A stretch of DNA of 64,000 nt from Undaria pinnatifida (Eukaryota; Sar; Phaeophyceae; Laminariales; Alariaceae): the NCBI GenBank assembly GCA_012845835.1, contig JABAKD010000021.1, forward strand, positions 2,461,706 to 2,525,705. Direction: 5' to 3'. The notes under the pieces were generated by a model. That model searched no databases. It was given only the letters and a program-made list of their open reading frames with translations, and was not told the origin of the DNA. Positions 55,599 through 64,000 of this stretch are shown here, one piece after another. The position numbers and the translations under genes are program-made. Positions within the stretch are counted from its first letter, which is position 1. Each line of letters opens with the position of its first letter.

Positions 55599-56650
55599 GT
55601 GATCTTGCCCGTGTAATCCACTCCTCGGATTTTCATCGGGACGACTACGTCCCCCGACTCCAACCTGGGGTTGTTTGGATAGAAGAAGGAGGCCACTCCA
55701 TTTGACAGCGCAGCGGTGACAGAGAAGAGGTTGGTCCCCAGCCCCGGTACTAAGGCGACACGGAAGGAAACTTGCCCGTCCTGGCCGCTGTCGTCGGCGA
55801 CCGTGCCGAAGAGAACCCCCGTCGTAACGCCGTGGAGAACGTGCTGCCCAGCGGCAATGATCGGGAGCGGGATCCGAAGGTCTTCAATGTCACGCATGAG
55901 AGTCCGCACGCCAGGCGTAAGCGCAGGATCTACGTAATTGTCTGTCGCTCCGCTATCCGCCAACATCAGGATGGACGATCCGTCGGAGCGAAAAGGAGCG
56001 AGCGACGACTCCGCCGCAGAAGAAGCCATGAAAGCATTAAAGTACTCGGAAGGCAAGTGGTGGTCCCGCGCAGACGACGCGGATGAGGCAGACGCGGAAG
56101 CCGCCGGCGAGGCGGCGGGAGCTGCAGAGGCGCCGAGAGCGTTGAAGGAGAACCCGAACGTTGTTGGTTCCGAAGGCGCCTGAGACGCCTGGGGCGCCGC
56201 CGCCTGAAACGGCTGCGCCAAGTGGGAGAAACTGGCCAGACCGGGTGCCTGGAGCAGTGCCAGGTTCGCGGCCAACCCTCGAAGCTCCTCTTGCTTCTTC
56301 TTGTCTCGTTTGTCCTGCTGAGCCTTACAGTCAGTCTTGCTGTGCGATTTCGTGCGGTGAAAGGAGCACCACTTGGACTGCCCACTCCCCCTACTTCCGC
56401 GCTCCTTGCCTGGCTTCTTCCCTTTCGTCGGTCGGGACGGCTGCGCAGATTTCAGACAGTCTCGCTGGAAATGTCCAAACTCGTTGCAGCGATGGCATTG
56501 GTCGCTGCTGGACGCGACCATCGCGGCTCCCCTGCCCGAGACCGCGGGCCCCGCCGCCTTGCGCGACTGCTGGTCCACAAAGAAGCGGTTGGCCGTGTCC
56601 TGAAAACAGTTGACCGATGTAAATTCGTTTCGGATGTAAATTCGTTTCGG
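55454..56650 (-). pseudogene. Copia Gag C-terminus with zinc knuckle, and aspartic protease
   Basis: One long minus frame. CHRCNEFGHFQRDC (CX2CX4HX4C, ~56457-56499) is followed by a Lys-rich basic stretch, a second Cys/His pattern (CSFHRTKSHSKTDC), and an Ala/Ser-rich linker. The protease active site is LADSGATDNYV (~55942-55965). The frame then drifts out near 55590, where the integrase frame takes over. The double CCHC-like arrangement is common in Copia Gag. Confidence 0.88.
56616..56649. repeat. 17-bp tandem duplication in Copia gag
   Basis: GATGTAAATTCGTTTCG occurs twice without a gap. As 17 is not a multiple of three it shifts the frame between the two halves of Gag. Confidence 0.85.
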
Positions 56651-56690
56651 TAGTGCATCTCCCGGATAAAGTGGAATTCCGGGGCAGACG

Positions 56691-57215
56691 TCAGGCCCGA
56701 GAGCATGATATCCGGGAGACTTCGTCTGATACTTTCTCCCCCAGAGTCTCGAGGCGGAGCTTGAGCTCGCATCCCTTGGAGAAGAAGTCAACAGGATCAC
56801 CACCCGCAACGCGCGTGAGGGCGAAGAGCTCCTTGTGGCACGCACGCCGAGCTTCCTTGGTGTGGACGTCGAACCGCGCGTTCAGAGCCGCCCAAGCCAA
56901 CTGTCCGTTGCCTTCGGCACTAGTGCCCGCCTTTCGGTGAGCCTAAACGTTGATCCGCGCCGAGCCGGTAGTCGCGAAGAACAGGAAGAAGTAGAGGCGG
57001 CCGTCGGCCTTGTCCCAAGCGGTAACGTCGGCCAGAGTAGCAGCCAGAGGGTCTGGCCGGGCCGATCCGCGTAAGACCGTGAGAAGCTCCGGCGCATGGA
57101 TGTTGATGACGAGCTCAAAGCTCTCCTTCCACACGCGAAAGGCAGACCCAGAGCATTGTCTAATGGAATCTAGTAAACGGTGGAGCCCAGAACTAGAGCT
57201 TGATGAGTTCGCCAT
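56691..57215 (-). pseudogene. Copia Gag N-terminal part
   Basis: ATG at 57215 opens a frame with the typical Copia Gag start (LLDSIRQCSGSAFRVWKESFELVIN...), a stop near 56943, then in the same frame WAALNARFDVHTKEARRACHKELFALTRVAGGDPVDFFSKGCELKLRLE. This fits the UBN2/retrotran_gag helical domain, with its conserved W..L...F and helices. Forms the particle shell. Downstream the frame is lost near 56740, then recovered in other frames around the 17-bp duplication. Confidence 0.8.
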
Positions 57216-58100
57216 AGCTTAAGGGAAGGGACACGCGATGGGTGTAATTGAAACCCGCTGCACCCGCAAGACGCCCCGATCACTTGAGACATGCCGGCGC
57301 GCCTGAAATGTGTGGGGCAGCTCTACACAGAGGTAGGGTGAAAGGTAGATCGCAGAGCCGTAGTTGGCAACCCGAGTCCGCCGGAAGCTCGCAAGCCCCC
57401 CGCTCGGACAACTGCGCTCCCGTGAGCATAGCTGTGACCAACCGCAGTTAACGAGGCTGCGGTGATGTGGCGAGTAGTCCTATCCGGATACTTGACTGGT
57501 CCTGCAGGTACACAGCGTGGTGCACTGCGTAGTATTACGCGTCTTTCAGCGAAAACTTTACGTGAGCTAGCACGTGTGAGTAGCTGTAGCAGCGGCCGGA
57601 TACCAGCTAGCAGTCGTATCCTCAACATACACACGCGACCAAGCCGGCAACAAGGTATGTGGAAGGTGCCTTGGACAGACTACGCCTCGCGAAGAATCTA
57701 AGCGCAGGCGATTTGGCATTCGGAAGTCAGTTGCAAACACGCGGAACCAAGTATAAGAAATAACGGCACTCCGCACGCAGAACCAACAACCTGCACAACT
57801 CTATTCACCGACCGGAGTCAGCGCCTAGGAATTGCGCCACCGAATGCTTTACACAGACAGTTGCGTACCGAATGTGCAGCCGAGAGCCCAGGTGATCAGT
57901 CCGGGCCCAATAAGCATACGGGTTGACTCAGCGTGGCCTCCAGCAGAGAGCTGACTCCAGCAGTAGCTGCCCGCGGAAAAATACCCAAAAATGTCAAAAT
58001 CCTGAAGGACACAAAAGTTGCGAATCCTGGAGGACGGGTGTGCTCTCCCCAGCACTCGGCGACAGCAGTAGACGCGCAGTCGCTGCAGGCCCCCACTCAC

Positions 58101-58119
58101 GCACACGAGGCTCATAACC
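58101..58119 (-). promoter_or_regulatory. Copia primer-binding site, half-tRNA-Met type
   Basis: Minus strand next to the 5' LTR reads GGTTATGAGCCTCGTGTGC. Its complement contains GAGGCTCATAACC, the anticodon (CAU) stem-loop pattern of a methionine tRNA, and not a tRNA 3' end preceding CCA. Drosophila copia is known to prime from such an internal tRNA fragment. The tRNA species here is inferred. Confidence 0.65.
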
Positions 58120-58565
58120 TATTTTGGATATTGTGGTATACCCCAGCACGGTGGCAGAGAGGCTGTGTCCCCGACGCTAGTCGGGTTGGTGACACTGTGC
58201 AGTGGATAGCCTGGAAGACTCGAGTGCTTCCGTGTTGAAGAGAAGATGTAAAGATGTTGTAAACACCGGCGCTTATGTAGCCAACACACACAGATAAACC
58301 GCGGGCTATGCAGGAGTTCAGAAGTTGGCTGGGTACTGGAGATGACCAGGATGGCTACGATGCTAGACAATCCGTAAGGATCCACACGAGAGAGTGAGCT
58401 ACTCGTCAAGGCAACAGAGAATCCTACAGAAGTGATTCCTCCGCATATTCATACGCACGTTACATACCAACCGACACATAACAGATCTACGATGATCTAC
58501 GACGTACAAGTGCAGTGCTACTGAACATTGACTCACACTGGCTATGTGCTAACATTTCCATAACA
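58120..58565 (-). repeat. Copia 5' LTR (446 bp)
   Basis: Same length as the other LTR; ends CCAAAATA before the primer site. The 5' LTR would hold the promoter and polyadenylation signal, but no motif could be placed confidently. Confidence 0.9.
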
Positions 58566-58570
58566 ACCTG

Positions 58571-59292
58571 CCAATTATTTTTGACTGCGTAATCCAGGCC
58601 GGTACTCACATCCCATCGGCGTACGTTTCCTCCATCCCCATTTATCTAATGTAACAATGCCTTGCCAAAACGGGAGCAATAATCAAACCGCCCTTTCGGC
58701 TAGATAACTTAATCGCCGACCGGATCTTCACGAATCAGGGCGTTATTTACCGCCGACATTCTGGATGTTTTAAGACTACTATACGAATAAAATCGGGTCG
58801 TCCCGTGGCCTTGAATATTCTTGCTCCGCACACGCACGCCGAAACCTAGATGTCCCGAACTGAAAAGTAATCGTATGTTTAAAGCTCAGTACTCCACGCA
58901 AAAGCATGCTACGGCCATTCAAGAGCTTCGAAGGGTGTAACTACCGCTCACATTATTGGAATATGAGCAATAGTTTCAAGAGCAGGCTTCCCTCGACACA
59001 AATGTTGCGAGGGCATTGCATTCCACACATTCCATCAGGTTGAAACTAGGATTACTGAGCACAGATCGGGTGGTAAAGGAATACGGCCATAAACATTCCA
59101 CAGAAATGATAACGAAAGTCTCGACCGATCCAGCACTATTTTACCTGCTCGGCATGATGTCCACTCTGTCACCACCCGGCGTTATACGGCAGTCTTCAGT
59201 TTGCGATACTCGTAGCGTGGCAATTTCCTGGGCGCAATTTCTTCACACGTTTTCCTGATGGAATGTTTTCCCAACGATAACAACAACTGATT
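58571..59292. other. No recognised gene; possible upstream exons
   Basis: Unique-looking DNA between the Copia element and the membrane-protein exon. A plus frame at 59016-59258 is open but unrecognised and without clear splice borders. Confidence 0.35.
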
Positions 59293-61399
59293 TTGTTCTT
59301 CGGCTCTGCCCAACAAGGGGGGACGGAGAACGCGATAAATCAGCCCACATGGATTCGTCGTCATCTTGCTGGTTCCATTTATCTATGGGCGTGCGGCGAG
59401 AAAACGGACGATGACGAAGACAATCCGGAGTGGTCCGACAAGCTCATCGGTTGGCTTATTCTATTGGTGAGCAGCTCGAAATGAAAAATTTACCAATATC
59501 GAAGGCCATGGCGGTGACTAGTAATTCGCCCGCCACGCTGCTAGACGTTGTTCGTTAGGAACCTTGTCTACTGTTTGAAGGATGTCACGTCAATTGTGCG
59601 TGGGATCCAATATCAGGCGAGACGAACGTTTAAGGCTGGGTGAAAACCTCATGTGCTTTCAACTCGATATATTGCCCTTGACTACATGTGGATAGCAAAT
59701 GTCGAGGGTCTCGATGGAATCAAACGCGGCTGGTTACGGTTACAGTATACCTTAATTTCAAAGGTATTCATCGGGAAAAATAGCATTCCATATATGTTGT
59801 GTGTCGCTCTATATTTGCCGGGTTTTGGCGATGCCGGCAGCACAATTTGTGTGACGTGCTTGGCTTGCCGCGTATTTACGCATTCAACGCAGCTGAGAGT
59901 TTTTACGAGCACTCACCTTTTGTGTGAAGAATTTTTCGAAAAGCTCGTATTTTAACACATACATTCGAAACATCTTTCTTGGGGGGGGGACAACAACATC
60001 AAAGATAGACGTGCAACCACTATGTAGTTGAACAAGAAACATTTTACTCGTTTTCGAAGCCATGCATCTCTGCGACGAGGGGGGCATAGGACAGTACCCT
60101 CCAGTTAACGTGATGGTGCAGATCAAAACCAGCTACCAGGTGTTAGAGTCACACGATGCTTGAGAATAGCTGGGGGCACTTTTCGAACCTATTCCGCTTC
60201 AGCTGACATCCACTCGCTACAACGCGTACCCTCTACCACCTGGTATGAACTGTCTTGATATAATGTTTCCGCCTGCCCGACATGTTTGGCGCCACCTCAC
60301 AATTAGAGACCCCTCACAGAATTCCCGACGCACCCACGGATCCGCCGTCACGGCTTTCATTCGACGCCATCAGACGTTGTGATGGTGTCTCCGGCCTTTG
60401 AGGTTTCTTCTGCTTATTTCGGTCGATCATCCACCCACCTCACCACCGAAACTGCTGCCTGGGTGGATGGGTGGGTGGGTGGGTGGGTGGGTGGGTGGAT
60501 AAACGTACCAAATGTGGCCTTGCAGGCCCCGCTCACGTAGCAGTGGCCGCACGACCACTGCAGTGCCTAGTACCATGGGCTCCGGAACCAGGGCTAGGGT
60601 ACGGGGATCACTGTTGTTTGTGTTTTTCGTTGGCCTGGGGTCACTTGCACAAGTATCCCACCTGTTTAATTTGCATTCTTAAGCTTTGGTAATGTTGTAT
60701 TTTGTCGATAGGAATCCGCAACGGAATGGCAAGCTATGCTGGGTAAACAAAATAGTCTCCATCTTTCTTTGTCAGAAGTGAGGTAGACAGTCACTCGTGC
60801 GAGTGGCTTAAACCCGTCGTGCAAGTGGGAGTACCCCCCCTACGTAGCCTTGGTCCCTGACGCTATATCTAAATATTAATAATAACGAAACTGATTTTGG
60901 TCGACCTCATGTGCAGGTGCAAGGTTTTGCTTATTCGATGCTCTTCGTCCTGTCGAGAACAACGCTGGACTCCGACGCCGACAGCCCTTTGAATGCCGGT
61001 GACTCTTCTTACGCCGGTGTATTTTCTAGTTCTACTGACGACAGTCGTTTTACCGACAATGGTACATATTCGGTCTTCGTGCCTGGCACTTATTACGATT
61101 ATAATGACCTTGGTTCTGGTGCTACCGATGATAGTGCTGGGCAAGAGGAGTCGCCATACGTATTACCAGCAATGACTGGAGCAATGTACCTGCTCATCGC
61201 TTCCACCGCCCACGACTTTCGTGCTGGATTCTCGCTGTTGGTGGACGGAACATGTGCTGGCCACCGCACGTTTGGCGTCGGCCTTCTCATCGTTCACGGG
61301 GTTATGATTACCGCGGCCATTTCAGTGCTACTATCAACGTCACAGGACAGTGCTTCCGTGGTATTAAACGCCGTTACGGTAATCTTCATCGCCGACCTG
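59293..61399 (+). CDS. Putative multi-pass membrane protein, two exons (partial gene)
   Basis: The exon to 59466 (ENAINQPTW, acidic EKTDDDEDNPEWSDKLIGWLILL) ends at GTGAGC. The exon 60917-61399 is preceded by TGCAG and followed by GTGAGT. Both borders are phase 0, and the second exon is exactly 161 codons without a stop. Exon 2 has a Ser/Thr/Asp-rich, probably extracellular stretch, then hydrophobic segments YVLPAMTGAMYLLIA, FGVGLLIVHGVMITAAISVLL and VVLNAVTVIFIADL. The 1450-bp intron contains an M-family MITE and a TGGG repeat. First exon start and downstream exons were not found. No family was recognised; a channel-like or other integral membrane protein is possible. Confidence 0.5.
60460..60499. 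repeat. (TGGG)n microsatellite
   Basis: Eight or more GGTG/TGGG units in the putative intron, able in principle to form a G-quadruplex. Confidence 0.85.
60584..60856. mobile_element. M-family MITE, copy 3, in the putative intron
   Basis: Left GGAACCAGGGCTAGGGTACGGGG and right CCCCCCCTACGTAGCCTTGGTCC are imperfect inverted repeats. Interior shares GGGTCACTTGCAC, AAGCTTTGGTAATG and CAACGGAATGGCAAGC with copy 1, and CACTCGTGCGAGTGGCT with the Copia-borne copy. More diverged than the copy in the Copia element. Confidence 0.65.
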
Positions 61400-62837
61400 G
61401 TGAGTACATCGAAAATGTCCCCTCCACCGTCGTTCATACCTTTACCGGAGCGAAATCCGGGGCAGCGAACCTACCGAGAAATTCCCAATCGTCTTTTATC
61501 GGAGTCGAGTGTGATGAGGGTCACGTGAGGGAGATATTCCTAACGGCTCACACATTAGCCATGTTTGAAGCACTTACCTTTTGAGACTCGTGTCTGCTTT
61601 CGGATCGTGGTTGCCAAGATTTTTCTCGGCGGGTGTTGTCTGGCAACGCGACACAAACACAACAGTAGCCTGTGATACTTGGCCAGCTGCTGTTGAGAGG
61701 CATCACCAGCAGCTCTGCCCTGCAGCTTGTGTCATTGTACAACGGGCGCACTTTGCCAAAGGAGGGGCGTTTTTATGAGAAAATCTCCAAGACAATCGAG
61801 ATGTTCGATGTTCAATTATCCTATAATACCTAACCGAACACGAAAAAACAAGCTTGTCTTTCCCCGGTCCCTTTGCATTCGTACACCACGATAAAAGTAA
61901 TCATTTGTACTGCATGTGTGAATTATCGCCCTTGATCAGCCTGTCTTAACGTTGCTGATTGTTTTCGTACCCAAGTAAAGTTCTAACTGACACAAGTTGG
62001 TTTCAGTGACAGATATCAAAATCCATATTTGAGCTATAATATCATGGATACGCTGAAAATCGCAGTACTAAGCATATGCCCGTGACCTCTTCAACGAGCG
62101 CAGCACGTCGGTGAAGCTAGGCTTACGGTGGACGCTGTAGTTCGCAACATATGTGGGTAAATGTTCGAGTAATTTTGGTAAGGCGTTCACCGTATGGGTC
62201 TTAGTTGTATAGTTTATATTGGAATCTATACTACCGTATGTAAGCTTCAGGCCATAAATCCGTCAATACGCCAATTGCTTCGGCGTTAGGAGCATTGATC
62301 TGGGTGTATGAGCAAGGGGACGACGTCTGCAATACTGGGTGTGTTCTGCTATAAGTTTAAAAAGCCGATCTGAAAAAATATCATCAAAGTTCGAAGAAGA
62401 TGAGTTAAAAAACTCCTCCATCCAGTGAAAAAAACACTTTCACGACAATCAGGAGGCGCAATGATTTTCTATAGTAAGAGAATGTCACATGGTCGGGTCG
62501 TCCATCATGGCCAACACAAACAAACCAGTATATTTAATACACAAGTTCTCCCTTCGGAGTTGAAGATATGTAAAAGGAGGCAGAAATGCTACGAAAGCAG
62601 AATAGAAAGTGAGCGTAGAACTCAATAAATACTAAAACATAAACAAACGTAGTAATAGCTGGGAACGGCAAAGTAGAAAGTAAGGAGAAATTACGAGAGA
62701 CGAGCAAGAAAATAAACGAAGAGAGCAGTTAGTTACTGTGGTGAGCGGACGATCATTATTATAATTGTGGTACAAACAGGACGAGTAGTTTTAGTGTTAT
62801 CAATAGGTTGTGTGGTAGTGTCGGGCTTCTACGCCCA
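61400..62837. other. No recognised gene; may hold further exons
   Basis: Downstream of the GTGAGT donor several AG acceptors exist, but no frame continues the membrane protein recognisably. From 61780 on the DNA is AT-rich and featureless. Confidence 0.35.
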
Positions 62838-62940
62838 TATTGTATAGTGATAATCCGGTCGCCCCGGTAGCGTATCAGGTTATCCTCGAGCCTGGTATAG
62901 GTCAGTTTCGTGAGTTCGAGCCTCGCCGAGTGCATACTCG
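62838..62940 (+). other. tRNA-like sequence (degenerate tRNA or SINE head)
   Basis: GTGAG-TTCGAGC-CTCGC forms a correct T-arm with a canonical seven-base loop and a box-B-like GAGTTCGAGCCTC. GGTAGCGTATCAGGTTATCC lies upstream as a box-A candidate. Acceptor and anticodon stems do not pair, so a functional tRNA is not claimed. Confidence 0.35.
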
Positions 62941-64000
62941 TATAAATTCGAGGGGACTTTTTCTTGTGCACAAAATGACTTGCGGAAAGCGCGAGAGCGT
63001 GAGTTAGCAACCCTCGATGAAAAATCGACGAGCAGTGAGAGTCCTGAACCCTTTAACCCTTTGCGCGATAAAAATTGAAGGCAAAAACCGGGGGGGAGAA
63101 GGGACGACACCTACCTGTGACCACGGCTTGTCCAGAAGCTGGAAAGTAAAGTGTGCGAAAAAAAAAAAAAAAAGCAGTTGTTACATGTGCTTCGTTTGAG
63201 GCAAAACCCCCTGGCCCCAAAAAGCTGTTAGTAATTGAGATGCGTCTATATCAGAAAACGTAGACAGGGACATATATAGTAGGGAAAGTTGAGGTGAGGG
63301 CAAACGGCTCCCGACTGCGGAAAATAGTGTAGGAATAAATGTCGTGGAAGTAGCACAGTAGTTAGTGAAAAAAATAATAACAGATTATCAAATACCTGCA
63401 AATGGCCGAGAAAGAAACGCGAACAATAACAAAACAGTGATAATAACAGCAAACAATCCTCTTAAGGTTTTTTAAAGAGCCAGCACAGCATAGACTGGCG
63501 GGGACGAACCCACATACTGAAATCGAGTGAAAGACAAACCTACAGTGATGTTTTCAGTAGTACGTACGAAGTAATTACGAATATCATCAAGGGCGCACAA
63601 AAAAAAAAGTTCTGGACCCTGACTCCAAACTTTTCATTTTGGGCCTGGCGGGGGAGGGGGCGGGGGGGGGGTCCCCCACTACATCCTTCAAGAACCATGA
63701 CACACTAATTCCTATATTGAACAAATTGACTTAGTTATAGACTGGCGGATAATGTGCTCAGTCAAACAACAGACCAACCTCGACAGCGTACGTGTGAGGC
63801 TAGTGACACTTGGTGACGTCCCCTGCTACAAGCTTAGTACATCTGCTTCGAAACCGCAACACCATGAGCTCGGCGGCAGTACAACTTGGTACCTACAAGC
63901 TCACACGCGGCGCGGCAAGGTGCGGCGAGATTGTGTGAAACCGTCAAAACGCGGCGAAATTGATATTTTCGCCGACGAACTTCCTCGTTCCGACCAGTTC
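62941..64000. other. No recognised gene
   Basis: AT-rich with A runs (~63160-63174, 63600-63608) and a G-rich tract at 63650-63675. A box-B-like GTGGGTTCGTCCCC on the minus strand (~63500) is isolated. Nothing else is visible. Confidence 0.45.

Larger units (their letters stand above)
51390..58565 (-). mobile_element. Ty1/Copia LTR retrotransposon, full length, inactive
   Basis: A 7176-bp element with 446-bp LTRs and a 5-bp target duplication ACCTG (51385-51389 and 58566-58570). Read on the minus strand: LTR, primer site, Gag, CCHC knuckle, protease, integrase, Arg/Gly-rich linker, reverse transcriptase, RNase H, polypurine tract, LTR. Integrase before reverse transcriptase defines the Copia order. 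Coding is broken by several frameshifts, in-frame TGA, TAG and TAA stops and a 269-bp MITE. I count about 15 LTR differences in 446 bases (~3.4%), so the insertion is older than the Ngaro-like one. Confidence 0.93.

Overview
The window looks like repeat-dense nuclear DNA of a eukaryote. Three kinds of evidence point this way: remnants of at least three retrotransposon classes (Ty1/Copia, Ty3/Gypsy-like and a tyrosine-recombinase element), cut-and-paste DNA elements with clear target duplications, and one plausible intron with GT..AG borders. There are no bacterial-style operons. Homopolymer C/G and T tracts, tRNA-like short repeats and algal/protist-type retroelement domains (for example an integrase tail with chromodomain plus Tudor-like domain) suggest an alga or another protist. 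The species cannot be fixed from the sequence alone. All reading was by eye, so identities and repeat borders are approximate unless stated to the base.

Layout. 0-12.2 kb holds decayed retroelement coding on the minus strand: a Gag with CCHC knuckle at 7.1-8.1 kb and a Gypsy-type integrase tail at 2.0-3.2 kb. Several minisatellites interrupt it, and two 250-bp copies of a dispersed module flank it. 12.5-38.9 kb is a mosaic of duplicated blocks: long inverted terminal modules with internal ~95-bp tandem units, a 1.6-kb direct duplication, two 0.8-kb copies of another block and a cluster of six tRNA-like short elements. A 959-bp hAT-type non-autonomous element (25.3-26.3 kb) and a complete 5.7-kb Ngaro/PAT-like retroelement (27.9-33.6 kb) are inserted in it. 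39-51 kb holds several TIR/foldback elements and a small transposase helix-turn-helix fragment. 51.4-58.6 kb is a full-length Ty1/Copia element with 446-bp LTRs and a 5-bp target duplication; its pol is split by a 269-bp MITE. 59.3-61.4 kb carries the only convincing host-gene candidate, two phase-0 exons of a multi-pass membrane protein.

The two best structural results are these. (1) The tyrosine-recombinase retroelement shows the diagnostic split direct repeats A1-[RT-RNaseH-YR]-B1-A2-B2. Both repeat pairs have equal length and are almost identical. (2) The Copia element has exact boundaries, and its primer-binding site matches the anticodon region rather than the 3' end of a methionine tRNA, which suggests half-tRNA priming. 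Every transposon protein in the window carries stops or frameshifts. The elements are therefore probably inactive copies whose ends are still readable.
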